Of a stretch of 64,000 bases of DNA, positions 1-10,685 are shown piece by piece. The notes under the pieces are model-generated. The model did no database searches. It was not told where the DNA came from and worked only from the letters and a program-made list of their open reading frames with translations. The position numbers and the translations under genes are program-made. The stretch is from NCBI GenBank assembly GCA_016748015.1, contig JAAOMT010000439.1, forward strand, positions 495,170 to 559,169, written 5' to 3'. This DNA comes from Geosiphon pyriformis (lineage: Eukaryota; Glomeromycota; Glomeromycetes; Archaeosporales; Geosiphonaceae). Position 1 is the stretch's first letter. Each line of letters opens with the position of its first letter.

Positions 1-96
1 TTTCAAGACCAGAAGATTTCACCTCACAAAAAAGGCCTACTCAACAGCAAGAACCAGTATCAACTAGCACCAACTTTCTTGATTACCTACAAAAAA

Positions 97-1430
97 ATGA
101 AAATGGCTTCCACATATATTGCAAAAATTCCTGAATTCACAGAAGAAGACAGCAAAACCAGTCCTCAAGAATGGCTTGACAAAGTCTCAAAAGCAGGAGA
201 TACAAATAGTTGGAATGCTGCCAGAATGTTAAAAGCAATTCCATATTTCTTACAAGAAATGGCTGGCAAATGGTTTGAAAACTTGGAAGTCCCACCAGAA
301 AACTGGGAAGCATTCAAAACTGCTTTCTTAAAACAGTTCACTAATAATAACACTTCTATTACCCTTCGAAATTGGTTCCGAAATATCAAGCAAGAACCAA
401 GTGAATCAGTTATGATCTATCTTGGGAAATTCAACAAACTGCTTAGAAGAATTCGCCAATTGGAAACCAATGAATACTACTCCAATGCACAAATTTTGGA
501 TCAATTCATTGCTGGACTAAAAGACAAACTTATCAAGAAAGTTCACCCACATGCACCAGAGGATTTAGCCACTGTTATTCAACAGGCAAAAAACTATAAA
601 ATGGCCATGGAAAAAGCCAACTATACCAAACTTGTTAACCTGGCTATTGAAGAAACCAGCTCAGCAGCTGAAGAGAAGATAGACTAACTCACAAAAAAAG
701 TTGAAAGTTACTTCACAAACCAACAACAACAGCAACAATAACCATAAAGATATCAACCCCTACAATGATACAACCAAAACAATTTTGGATCACCATCCAA
801 CAACCAACCTCAAAATTGTCATTATTGTGGAATTCCAGGACACTGAAAATGAGATTGTAAGAAATTACAAAGAGACCAACAAAACAGGAATAATCAATGT
901 TACTCTTCACCACAACAATTTTATTACCAATCTCCACCACCAACCTATTATTTACCAAGACCACAAAATCAAAACAGTTACTACCCACCAGCTCCACAAC
1001 CAATGCAGCAACAATATCAGCAACCTTTACCAATTCAGCCATATCAGACACCACCCACTCAACAATATTAAGTACCAGTAAGAAGATTGGTTCAACATAA
1101 CTAATTCACACCTCAAAATCAATCGTAGAATAACCACAACAGAATCAATTCAAATAACCAGTTGGTTCCCTGAAATTCTGGTCAGCAAAAACCCAATCAC
1201 TATCACACTCAACTCAGTTATCTTACAATACCAGAGGAATCGGATTTTCAACAAACTGTACTTTCTGAAGATGAAGTTACAGCACCAAAATCAAATCCTT
1301 CCAACCATACCATTCCACCAGCTTAAATTGCCCAAAATGCCAATCTGTCAGATATATTTCCATTTGAATTTGAAGCAAATAAATCACCATTTCTGCTTAG
1401 TAATGCAGCAGTCAATGAACAGAAAGCAAT
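97..1430 (+). pseudogene. Gag of copy A (capsid plus CCHC nucleocapsid)
   Basis: The first ATG in frame is at 97, but the frame is open from base 1, so Gag has an N-terminal extension outside the window. Residues 1-200 resemble the retrotransposon Gag capsid family, with AIPYFLQEMAGKWF and the FKTAFLKQF stretch. A TAA at 685-687 breaks the frame. Downstream in the same frame lies a Gln-rich segment and a zinc knuckle (CHYCGIPGH then DC, 817-858) in which two residues are now TGA codons. Most stops are explained by CAA to TAA or CGA/TGG to TGA. It matches Gag of copies B and D. Confidence 0.8.
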
Positions 1431-1437
1431 TACTGCT

Positions 1438-2010
1438 ATGTATACAGAAGCTACAATGGAAGAAAAACCCATTTGCTTAATTTTAGATAGTGGATTGGCT
1501 GGAAGTATTATCACTTACCAGCTGATGCAACAGCTCAAACAAAACATAGACAAACCAGCTCAAACAGTTATTGTCACAGCTAATGGTATAAAGAAGACTT
1601 CAGTAGGAAAAATTAATGATTTCCCCTTTTCAATTGATGGAATTACCATTTCAGTTAAAGTTCTTGTTATGGATGCACCCCAATACCAAGCTCTAGTCGG
1701 AAATGATTGGTTTCTCAAGGCCAATGCAAACCTAAACTGGAAAACTCAAGAACTTAAAATCTCATACCAAGGACAATATACCATAGTACCTGCAACCTGT
1801 GGTACCTTTAACAAACAATCAGAAAAAGCCCCAGTATTTGAATTTGAAGAGAAGAAAAAAATGCCATTTACTGAAACCTACATGGCTTTTGGATTAACAT
1901 TCAATTGGGCTGAAGAAACAGAACAGGAGATTTTCAAAGAATCAAGAAGATGGAAGAAAGTTAGATATTCTACACCAGAACCACAGAAACAACCACCCTA
2001 TATTCCACTC
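1438..2010 (+). pseudogene. Retropepsin-like aspartic protease domain, copy A
   Basis: In the same frame as Gag. The catalytic-loop motif LILDSGLAGSIIT (DSG) is near the start, followed by a conserved ALVGNDWF segment matching ALIGNDWL in copy B and ALVGNDWL in copy C. The domain would cleave the Gag-Pol polyprotein inside virus-like particles (family knowledge). The active-site Asp is still present here, unlike copy C. The segment is open from 1438 to 2121 and continues directly into the cysteine-rich module. Confidence 0.8.
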
Positions 2011-2319
2011 AAATGCAAAGATTGCAACAAAAAACTTTCATCAATGAGAGCATGTATTTTTCCTGAAGAAGAATATGAAACTTGTACCTGTTACTTTTGC
2101 AAAGCATGCCATAGAGAATGATTTGGATCTCCAAAAAGAAGTGGAAAATGGGACAACACACCTTGCCTTACATGTAGAGATATGTTACCAGAAGAATGCA
2201 ACTGGATTGATGTTGCAATGAGAGGAGGAGTATGTGATCAAACCTGTTAAATTCAACAATTAGAGTAAATGAACATTCAATTGTGTGAAGAATGTATTAT
2301 GTCTTGTGACGACCAATGA
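2011..2319 (+). pseudogene. Cysteine-rich zinc-ribbon-like module, copy A
   Basis: Between protease and dUTPase is a Cys-rich stretch: CKDCNKKLSSMRAC, then CTCYFCKAC, a CLTC pair and a CEECIMSC pair. Copies B and C have the corresponding segment, with CVNCGKKLLSMGAC in B, so it is an inherited part of the polyprotein. Paired CxxC motifs suggest zinc binding. Function is unknown; nucleic-acid or protein contact is only a guess. Several stops (TGA at 2119-2121 and later) interrupt it. Confidence 0.6.
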
Positions 2320-2910
2320 TGTTTAGAATATTATGCTCTTAGCATTCCTCTGCCAGATGAGAATGATGAAAATGAAATCAAATTTGGAGTATCTGAACTA
2401 ATAGAAGAACTACCAACCACTCCCATCTATCTTCTTAAAAAGCAACCACCTCTACAACTTAAATATTTTGACAACCATGGCCAAAGAATCAGACCAGAAA
2501 AAGCACACGAAATTGATGCTGGATATAACTTAAGGTACCCAGGAAAAGATACTTTGGTTCTCCAACCAAAATTCTTGACAAAAATCAATCTCAAAATTGC
2601 TCTTGAAATTCCACCAGGAGCAATGGTTCAAATTGCCTCCAGATCATCATTGGCAAGCAAAGAAATCAATATTAGAGGAGGAGTTATAGATGCAGGATAC
2701 ATTGGAGACATTATCATCATGTTACAGAATGAGACAGACAAACCATTCAAAATTGAACATGCTGAAAAAATTGCTCAAGCAATTTACTTACCCTTAATCA
2801 ACATTTCGGGTTTACAATTAGTAAACAACAGAAAACAATTGAGAAAAAGTGAAAGAGGAACTCAAGGTTTTGGTTCAACTGGACAATTTACAGTTCCAGT
2901 AAACATAGCT
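2320..2910 (+). pseudogene. dUTPase domain within Pol, copy A
   Basis: The frame is open from 2320 to 3627. All five trimeric dUTPase motifs are visible in order: motif 1 DAGYNLRYP (about 2515), motif 2 ASRSSLA, motif 3 RGGVIDAGYIGDI with the catalytic Asp, motif 4 EKIAQAIYLPL, and the Gly-rich motif 5 RGTQGFGSTG (about 2854-2883). dUTPase hydrolyses dUTP to dUMP and pyrophosphate, limiting uracil incorporation during reverse transcription. The position between protease and RT is unusual. No stop falls in the domain although the rest of the element is broken. Assigned from motifs only. Confidence 0.88.
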
Positions 2911-3439
2911 CTTAATACACAAAATAAATCTCACCAGATTCTTCAACTTCCCCAGCCAATTATCATTTCATCTTTAGGAGAACATCACGAAATTTACACT
3001 TGCTCAAAACTCACCACTACACAACAAATCTTTGAATCCAATGAACAAATCTGTTTGAAGCATAAAATCTCAATTCCAAACGTTTATATTCCCAAAGGAA
3101 TGAAAAAAATTCAAGTTACATTCTACAACCCCAATAATTATCTTATTGTCTTATTAAACAAACTAGAGATTGGAATCATACACAGCAATATTTTTCAAGA
3201 TGAAAACTCTCAAATTGTCTCTAATTTCATCGAAATTGTAAGGCACACTCTACGCCCAAATCCAAATATTATTCCCACTACTAAAAACTACCACTTTTTG
3301 AAAGAAAAACTCTCTCAAATCAACATGGGTCCCTTAGAACCTCAACAACAAAAACAATTGAAACAATTGATAGCTGAATTTGCAGATATATTTGCAAAAG
3401 ACAACAATAATCTGGGAAAAATGGATATTGTTCAACATC

Positions 3440-4725
3440 AGATCCATACAGAAGATGCTCCACCAAAATGTCAACAAGTTTATCAAGTGCCACCTGCCAG
3501 CCACCAATTCATCAGAGAAGAGGTCCAAAGAATGCTCAATAACGAATTGATTCAACCATTAAGAAGTCTTTGGGCCTTACCAGTAGTTTTAGTTAAAAAA
3601 AAACGGAAAAATCAGATTCTGTGTTGATTATAGACAACTGAATAGTGTTATAATTGGAGATGCCTACTCTTTTCCAAGAATTGATGACATGCTAGATGCT
3701 CTAGAAAAAGCCAAGTTCTTTTCAACTTTAGACTTGGAAAGTGGATACTGGCAAGTCAAAATGAACCCAAAAGACCGACCCAAAACAGCATTTACCACCC
3801 AGAGAGGAAACTATGAGTTTAATGTTATGCCTTTTGGATTTTGCAATGCACCAGCAACATTCCAGCGACTCATGGATGTTGTATATGAAAGACTCTTGTG
3901 GCAATCAGTAGTTGTCTATCTTGATGACACTGATGTATACTCACCAAGCTTTGAGACTTATCTCATTCATCTGCAAGAAGTTTTTCAACGATTATGGAAA
4001 GCAGAATTAAAGTTAAACATTGAGAAATGTCACTTTGAAAAAACAAGCTTGATCTTTCTTGAACACATAATTAGTAAAGATAGAGTCAAACCAAATCCAG
4101 GAACAATCAGTGCTGTCAAAAATTTTCAAACTTCCAAAAATACTACAGAACTAAGAGGATTTGTAGAATTAGTCTCTTACTATCAAAAATTCATAAAAGG
4201 ATTCTCAAAAATTGTTAAACTACTCAATTATCTTACCAACAAAAATGTACCATACAAATGGACTGAAGAACAACAAAAAGCTTTTGAAACTTTCAAAACA
4301 AAATTGACAACAGCCTCAGTTCTTGCTTACCCAGACTTCAACAAATGATTTCAATTAGCTACTGATGCTTTACACATACCATTTGGTGCCATCTTATCAC
4401 AATTGGATAAAAATGGCCAGGAACAAGTTATTGCCTATGCCAGCAGAATACTCAAGCCAACAGAACTCAAATATGGCTCAACTGAATTGGAAGCCACTGC
4501 AGTCATTTGGGCTCTCAAACACTTTCAACAATATTTGAAGAATGAAAAAGAATTTGACATAATAATTGACAATATTGGCCTCAAATGGCTTAATAAAAAG
4601 AAAACTGAACAAAGTGTCAAACAGTCTCAATAGAATGACTTCCTAGCAGACTACAGATACATTGTACATCACAAACCAAGAAAACTACACACCAATGTTA
4701 ATAGTCTCTCAAGAATAAGACAATA
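3440..4725 (+). pseudogene. Reverse transcriptase and RNase H, copy A
   Basis: RT starts in the dUTPase frame (EEVQRMLNNELIQPL) and changes frame at an A-run near 3594-3604, where the conserved KNGKIRFCVDYR-type block needs a different A count; this looks like a homopolymer indel. Then come LDLESGYWQVKM, FTTQRGNYEFNVMPFG and YLDDTDVYS, which keeps both catalytic Asp residues. RNase H follows in the same frame after a TGA at 4346-4348 where Trp is expected; it shows ATDALHIPFGAIL and TELEATAVIWAL, and IIDNIG where TDH is usual. A TAG at 4631 breaks the tail. Confidence 0.85.
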
Positions 4726-4796
4726 TTAATAACAACATTAATACCAACAAAACACCAACAAACTTAACAGCAGAACAAACAACAAGATCAACAACA

Positions 4797-6164
4797 ATGG
4801 ATCCAAAAAACTACAACAACATTAAAAACTACTTGGAGACTCTCACTATGCCAGAAAATTGGTCTCCAAGTGAAAAACATCGATTACAACACCAATCCAA
4901 ACAATATTTTATACACTATAACAAAATATATTACAAAAATCATAAAAACCCAGACCAACCACTCAAATTAGTACAGAAAAATAAAAAAGAAACAATTCTA
5001 TACAACATGTACACAGATTTTTCTTCAGCACACTTGGGAAAAAATGGAACAATTCAAAGAACTCTTGAACATTATTTTTGGCCTCACATGCAAAAAGACA
5101 TTTGACAATATGTAGAAACTTGTGATAGTTGTCAAAGAAGAGGAGGAACTTGCTCTACAGAACCTTTAAATCCAATCAAAGTTGGACAACTTTTTGACAG
5201 AGTTGGAATTAATTTAGTCGGACCATTACCTATCACAACCCAAGGAAATTGTTATATTGCAGTTGCAGTGGATTATCTTACCAAATGGCCTGAAGCTAGA
5301 GTCATCCAAAGAGTAGATACAAAATCAGTAGCAAATTTTATCTATAAAGACATTATCTGTAGACATAGATGCCCAATTGAACTCTTATCTGATCAAGGAA
5401 CACATTTTGTGAACAACTTGATACAAGAAATTTGTAAATGATTCAATGTCAAAAGACCTCTATCATCACCTTATCATCCTCAAACAAATGAACTTGTAAA
5501 ACGTTTTAACAGAACATTGTGTGAATCTCTAGCCAAAGTCTCAACAGACTTTGAACAGGAATGAGATATCTTTATTCCATCAGTGTTATTAGCATACAGA
5601 ATACTAAAACAAGATACTACGAAACACACACTATTTGATTTAACTTATAGAAAGACAGCAACATTACTAATTAATTTCACAGTAGAAACATACCTAGTGC
5701 AACCAATCAATGAAGAAAACTTCCAAAAAACACTTTAAAGAAGAGCCTACACTCTTCTTAGTACACTGGAAGGAAAAAGAAGAATAGCAGCAACTTATAT
5801 TGAACATTCCCAAGCTTAACAAAAAGAAAGACATAACAACAAATTACCACTTATTACCAACGAATTTAAAGTTGGAAATAAAGTTCTCTTACACAGAACT
5901 AAGGCTGAAAAACAATAGAGTAGGAAATTTGAAAATAAATGGGATGGACCATTTTATATTCACGAAATTCTAGGCAATGAATCATACAAGTTAAGACTTG
6001 ATGACAAAATATTAGCAAAAGTTACACATGGAGACAGATTGAAACACTATCATTTCAGAAACAATCCTGAACTATTAATTCCACAAATTGGTACACATTC
6101 CCCTTTAATTAATCCTGAAGATATTCCCCAAAATTTAGAACCAATAATTATAATAGAACAATAA
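4797..6164 (+). pseudogene. Integrase, copy A (catalytic residues lost)
   Basis: The N-terminal HHCC zinc domain includes CDSCQ near 5127. In the core, the first catalytic Asp is Asn (INLVGP, codon AAT at 5211-5213), the second is kept (SDQGTHF), and the Glu is Lys (ELVKRFN, AAA at 5499-5501). All these changes are G to A. The C-terminus ends in PQNLEPIIIIEQ, matching the tails of B (PQDLEPIIIID) and C (PQDLEPIIIIE), with no chromodomain. Several TGA and TAA stops interrupt it, including TGA where B has the Trp of NNWDLFIP. Confidence 0.85.
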
Positions 6165-6336
6165 CCAAACTTGAACACTTAAATTTTACAATAATTCTCT
6201 AATAAAAACACAAAAACAAAAATAGTAAATAAATTACAAAAACACCCAAACCCAAAAACAAATAAAAACCCCATATCAAAAAAAAAAAAATAATAATTTT
6301 CTTTATTCTCTTTTTTCATAATTAGTCAATTTTATC

Positions 6337-7044
6337 ATGATTATTCCCCGAAATATTTAACAAATATCCCAAAAGTTAATGTTAGCCTTAAAAACACTTC
6401 TTGACTTATCCATAACGATTAATGGAAGTCAAATTAATTACATTCAGAAAGAAACCACAGCCCCAGTAGCAAATCATTCACAGAACTATCACCCCTATAG
6501 AAAAAAAACAAGAAGTCACTCTGAAAATAGGTTACCAAGACTTTTGAAGCAAGCACTAGAAGAAAATCTTTTAATTGCTCCTATTAACATTCCACCAAAT
6601 GCTACAATGCAACAAAAACTTCTACTACTTCTTAATAAACAGAACAATGAACACATCCCTATCTATAAATACTTTCACATTGGAAAGACACTTTATGAAC
6701 GAAAAATGAAACTTGAAACAACAAATCTCACTCTTAAAGCTATATAAAAACAAATCTACAATGAATTCAAAACAGCAGCTGGACCAACAAACACTCACTA
6801 CAAACTTAGAGCAGCTTTTAGACTCTATGATTTGTTTAATACTTGTGAAAATGTTCTACAAAATCCAATACTGCAACCAATGAAAGTCCAATACATTGGC
6901 AAACTCACAGAACTGAAATTTCAACAATTTTCAGACCAGATTACTTCAATTATTTTGGATCACTATCTCAATATTACAGATAGTGCTTGGACTTTGATGA
7001 AGCTCAGTCTTGAGGAGGATATTATGTTACCAGTAGAATTTTAG
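6337..7044 (+). pseudogene. ORF3 of the Ty3 lineage, copy A (unknown function)
   Basis: An ORF of about 235 codons lies between integrase and the 3' LTR. It starts at ATG 6337 and needs one TAA after MIIPRNI and one TAA at 6745 read through. Related ORFs occupy the same place in copies B and C: shared features are an N-terminal ITI...I.Y block (SITINGSQINYIQ here) and a C-terminal IGKLTELKFQQF block. The last codons run through the polypurine tract and 20 bp into the LTR, ending at TAG 7042-7044. No signal peptide or transmembrane segment is visible, so it does not look like an envelope gene. I do not recognise the family. Confidence 0.6.
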
Positions 7045-7990
7045 CTATTAATTAGCATAAAATTACTCTTATAATTCCTATAATTAATTAGTATATTAAT
7101 ATCATTTCAAATTATCAGTTATTATTTAATAAATTATCACATATCACAATTCAATTAAAATAATCTAATTAGTATAACAGAAAGTAGAATGATCAAATTA
7201 CACAATACCCTGAACTTTGTAACATCCTAAAAATTTGCTGAAATTTACAGAAATTTGTTGAAATTTATAAGAAATTTGCCAAAATTATAAATAGTTTACC
7301 CAAATCAATCAATAGTTCAGCAAAATAACTTGTAGTTTATCAAAATGTATCTTTAATTCGCCAAAATTTGAGCAAAGAGAAAAAGTGCAAGTTCATAGAC
7401 TAATACTACAACAAGTTGTATAAAAGAAGAGCTTTTCTCTTCAAGAAAATGTATCTTACTTTAGATTTATCACTTAGAACCATTCCTACACACACAAAAA
7501 AAAAATATCAAATAATTCAAAAAAAACCAAATTTTTTAATTATTGCACTTAGAAAATCCTCAAAACCCAACTAACATTTTGAAATTGATTAGTTACCAAT
7601 TTCAGTAAACTGTTAGTGACTCCAGGCCTGAATAGAAAAACATTTCCCTTGATAAAATTCTATTTCTTTTACATTTTTTTTATTTTTCTTTTATTTTTTT
7701 ATTATAATCATTAAGGTAGCTTACAGACAAGATTCCTGTAAAAGAGTTGACTTTTACAGCAAAGTAACTACACATTTTAGTAAGCTTCCAGATGAGCAAT
7801 TTCTGAGAAAGAGTTGATGTTTACTACAATGTAACTACATAAAGTAACTGGCAAGGAATTGACCATTTCACTTATAAGCCCAGCAGTTCAAATTATAGGA
7901 GATAATTTGAAGATAAATTCAGTTATTGAAGGTTCAACCACATCCAGAAAATGTGAATTCACAACAAACAGGCATTAACAACATTTAAGA
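7025..7990 (+). repeat. 3' LTR of copy A with preceding polypurine tract
   Basis: TGTTACCAG starts at 7025 after the purine-rich GAGGAGGATATTA, as in copies B (GGAGGGAATAA) and C (GAGAGGAATAA). A TATA-like GTATAAAAGAAGAGC lies near 7417, as in the LTR of C near 25,176. A pyrimidine-rich run near 7,660-7,700 also has counterparts in the other LTRs. The 3' boundary is not defined by a terminal repeat and may merge with the truncated start of copy C. Confidence 0.55.
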
Positions 7991-8029
7991 AAAGAGACCA
8001 AAAACCTCCAGTAACACCATCATCTGACC

Positions 8030-8750
8030 AATTTACAAGACACTATTACTCTCGCTCGCGATTTTGAGTCTACAGAATAAGAAGCGAACCATACCCAAGC
8101 CGTTAATTTAGCCATTAATGGAATCTTAGACATTAATGCAAAGATAACCCAATTAAGTAAAAAACTAACTCAGAAAATTGAGGGATTCCTAACTGGAACT
8201 ATAGGAACCTATTAACCATCACAATGAAGAGAAATAACAACAACAGATACCCACAGCTACAGAATCATTAGCAACAGCAACAACCCTAGAGAACCGATCC
8301 CCACAACTGTTACTACTGCCAGAAACCTGAACACATTGTGCAGGACTGCAGAAAGAAGATTATGGACCAAAATCAAGGAAACCAATATCAGCAACCAAAA
8401 TATCAGCAAAGCATGGTATCCCAATATTACATACCTCAAAATCAACTGCCTCAATATGCACAACAAGTCCTGTATACTCAACCACTGCTTCAGAATTATT
8501 ATCAACTACCACCAATGACACAAACAATTCTTCACTATCAAACTCCCCCTTATAGTCAGCCCAGATCTCGAGCTATAAACTATAATTAGGGATGGAGGAA
8601 TCCCAACAACAATCAGGCACAAACCAACAGTAGACCATCTCGACCAATCCCTCGTGGTCCTGCCCAATTTCAACCAGCACCAACTGGACACCCAAATCAA
8701 GCTTTTTATCTCGATCTCACAGAAGACCAGAGTTTTGATAAATCTACATC
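8030..8750 (+). pseudogene. Gag C-terminal part, copy C
   Basis: The first recognisable residues, LQDTITLARDFES (about 8033), match LQDAVTHARDFES of copy B, so the capsid N-terminal half is missing. A CCHC zinc knuckle (CYYCQKPEHIVQDC) lies at 8308-8349. The following Gln/Tyr/Pro-rich tail resembles the nucleocapsid tail of B. Several CAA to TAA stops break the frame. Nothing upstream of 8,030 codes for the missing part. Confidence 0.75.
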
Positions 8751-8751
8751 T

Positions 8752-9480
8752 GTGGAAAGAAGAGATGTAGAACAAATCTCCCAACCTTTCAAGCAAACAA
8801 AAAGCAATATCCCACCAGCCAATATTACCGAGAACACTACCCTAGCTGCCATATTTTCTTTTGACATCAATAATTTGAACACCTATAGCCTTTTTAGTGG
8901 AGCAGCCATCAATCAAAATAAACCAATAATGGCCCTATACACCAATGCCAGAGTCAGAGAAATAAACATTAAGTTAATCCTAAATAGCAAATTAGCCAAT
9001 AGCATAATCATGAAGCAGCTCATGAACCAATTAGGTCACTAAGTAGACCATGCTGCTACCACTCAGATCATTACAGTGGATGGAAACACAAAAACCCTGA
9101 TAGGAGTAATTGACAACTTCCCCTTTGAGATTAATGGAATCCAAATCTCTATCAAAATACTCATTATGAAAGCTACTTAATATCAAGCTCTAGTAGGAAA
9201 TGATTGGTTGTCAAAAGCCAACACTACTCTTGACTAGAACACCCAAGAACTTTAATTCACGTTTAATAAACAGCATGCCCGAGTTCTAGCTATGTGCGGA
9301 CACTTTAAAACCCAACGTACCAAAGAACCCCTTATTGAATTCAAAGACACATCACTGCCACCAACCATCAAGACCTATCAGGTTTTATGGGCAGATGATT
9401 ATCAAACTGAACTACCCCCACCACCAACTTGGGAAGAAAAAGAAAAAAGCAGAGCAGAAGAGGAATTCCAATTATTATCA
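8752..9480 (+). pseudogene. Retropepsin domain, copy C (catalytic Asp replaced)
   Basis: Aligns with the protease of A and B (TLAAIFSFDI, ALVGNDWLSKAN). The catalytic DSG is NSK here (LILNSKLANSII, codon AAT at 8983-8985), so the active-site Asp is lost by a G to A change. Internal TAA/TAG stops occur where the other copies have Gln or Trp. Confidence 0.75.
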
Positions 9481-10350
9481 CTAGGATATGTAACCTTGGA
9501 CCAAAGAAACTTATTTTACCAACCTCCAAAACTTATATGTGTCAATTATGAAAAGAAGCTATCCACTATGGGTGTATATATTGGAGACAACAAAGAATGG
9601 CCCACTGTCACCAAATACTACTGCAGATCTTGTGTACTAGAAAGATTTAAATGACCAAAACAACAAGGCAAGTAGGACAACATGCCATGCTTCACATATG
9701 GCAAGATCTTGCCTGATGAAGAACTCTGGAATGATGTGCTTGGCAGAGAAGAAACATATGATGAGGCTTGTCAATACACCATACTAATTAACGATTGGGT
9801 ACAAAAAGGAACTCCCATTGAAGATGCTTGGAAACAAGCACTTAACAGGCTGGATAGTTATCTACACAATAACCACAAAATCTGGAGAATGACAAGCACC
9901 AAAGCTAAAAGCACCATGTCCGAAGAAATATGAAAAATCAAGAACAACCTTTGGACACCCAAATATAATGAATCTAACTACCTCATGAATGATTTCTTCA
10001 TAGATAACCCAGATGCATTTTAGAACCAATATTAGGAATTGGCCCTGACTTGTAAAGAACAAGAGCAAAAGTTGGCCGATTTGAATACCAAGCTATGCGA
10101 TCACTGTTTGATCCCCTGTCACTTCCAGTACTGCAACGAATGTAATTTTATGTTCAATCTGCCTCCAAAAATACTGTTTCCAATTACCAAACTACCTAAG
10201 CCTGAAGAAGAAAAAGTATTAATTACCAAGAACATGTTGTTTCAAGATTCAACTGAGGATACTGAAACAGAACAATATCTCACATATTCTGACCTATCCA
10301 AAGAACTAGAGCTAAAATGATACAGTAACAACAAGGAAGGAATCTGCCCT
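9481..10350 (+). pseudogene. Cysteine-rich module and linker, copy C
   Basis: Same position as in copies A and B. It keeps YYCRSCVLERF and a second cluster, CDHCLIPCHFQYCNECNF (about 10,100-10,150), parallel to CQYCLILCDFQYCDECDL in copy B. Between the clusters is an acidic/Trp-rich linker shared with B (INDWVQKGTPIEDAWKQA versus ISDWVKKGTPIETAWRKA). The first CxxC is partly lost (CVNY). Function unknown. Confidence 0.6.
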
Positions 10351-10685
10351 AAAAGAGTATATAATACTGATGCCAGTTTTAACCTACAATACTCCAGACA
10401 ATCACCTATCATTATAGCCCCACATTCTCTTGTAAAAATAGATCTTAAGATAGTGTTAGAAATTCCTGTTAGTACAATAGTACAAGTTGTCTCTCAATCT
10501 AGTCTAGCCAAAAAAAAATTGACATAAAAGGAAGAATCATCAATTCCAGTTACACAGGAAACATCATCATAATGCTATAGAACAATTCGAATAGACCCTA
10601 TAAAATAGAATCACAAGAAAAGATTGTCCAAGCTATCTTTCTACTCCTAGTCAAAATACCCCAATTGATTCCAGTAACAACCCGA
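10351..10685 (+). pseudogene. dUTPase domain, first part, copy C
   Basis: Contains motif 1 as DASFNLQYS and a degraded motif 2 (VSQSSLA, with R to Q). Motif 3 is disrupted by a frameshift and stop codons. The motif 4 region survives as a remnant near 10,620 (KIVQAIFLLL in a shifted frame). The domain is cut at 10,685 by copy B; motif 5 follows at 20,807. Confidence 0.75.
10682..10685 (+). repeat. Target-site duplication CCGA, left copy
   Basis: CCGA precedes the TGTTAC start of copy B, and the same four bases follow its GTAACA end at 20,806-20,809. Removing one copy restores the dUTPase frame of copy C. Confidence 0.8.

Larger units (their letters stand above)
1..7990 (+). mobile_element. 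Ty3/gypsy-like LTR retrotransposon, copy A (5' part outside window)
   Basis: Domains run left to right as Gag, protease, Cys-rich module, dUTPase, RT, RNase H, integrase and ORF3, followed by a TGTTAC-starting LTR after a purine-rich stretch. The 5' LTR lies before the window. Gag, protease and dUTPase share one frame, RT/RNase H use the next, and integrase a third, with scattered stops, so the copy is dead. The RT-integrase order and the absence of a chromodomain suggest a non-chromovirus Ty3 lineage (inference). The right end of the LTR could not be fixed; about 7,990 is where Gag of copy C begins. Confidence 0.85.

Noticed and set aside
713-1054. Minus-strand ORF of 113 codons
   Set aside because: Antisense of the Gln/Asn-rich Gag tail; Val-rich low-complexity shadow.
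3580-3610. Programmed frameshift at the RT start (copies A and B both change frame there)
   Set aside because: The shift points differ by about 20 residues between A and B, and copy C reads from dUTPase into RT in one frame. Indel damage is simpler.
4346-6164. TGA read as Trp in the Ty3 elements (alternative genetic code)
   Set aside because: TGA often stands where Trp is expected, but TAA and TAG also interrupt the same frames, some TGA replace Arg, and the host genes use TGA as stop and TGG for Trp. C-to-T/G-to-A decay explains it.
6337-7044. ORF3 as an envelope gene
   Set aside because: Its position fits, but there is no signal peptide, no transmembrane helix and no cysteine pattern of a fusion protein in any of the three copies.
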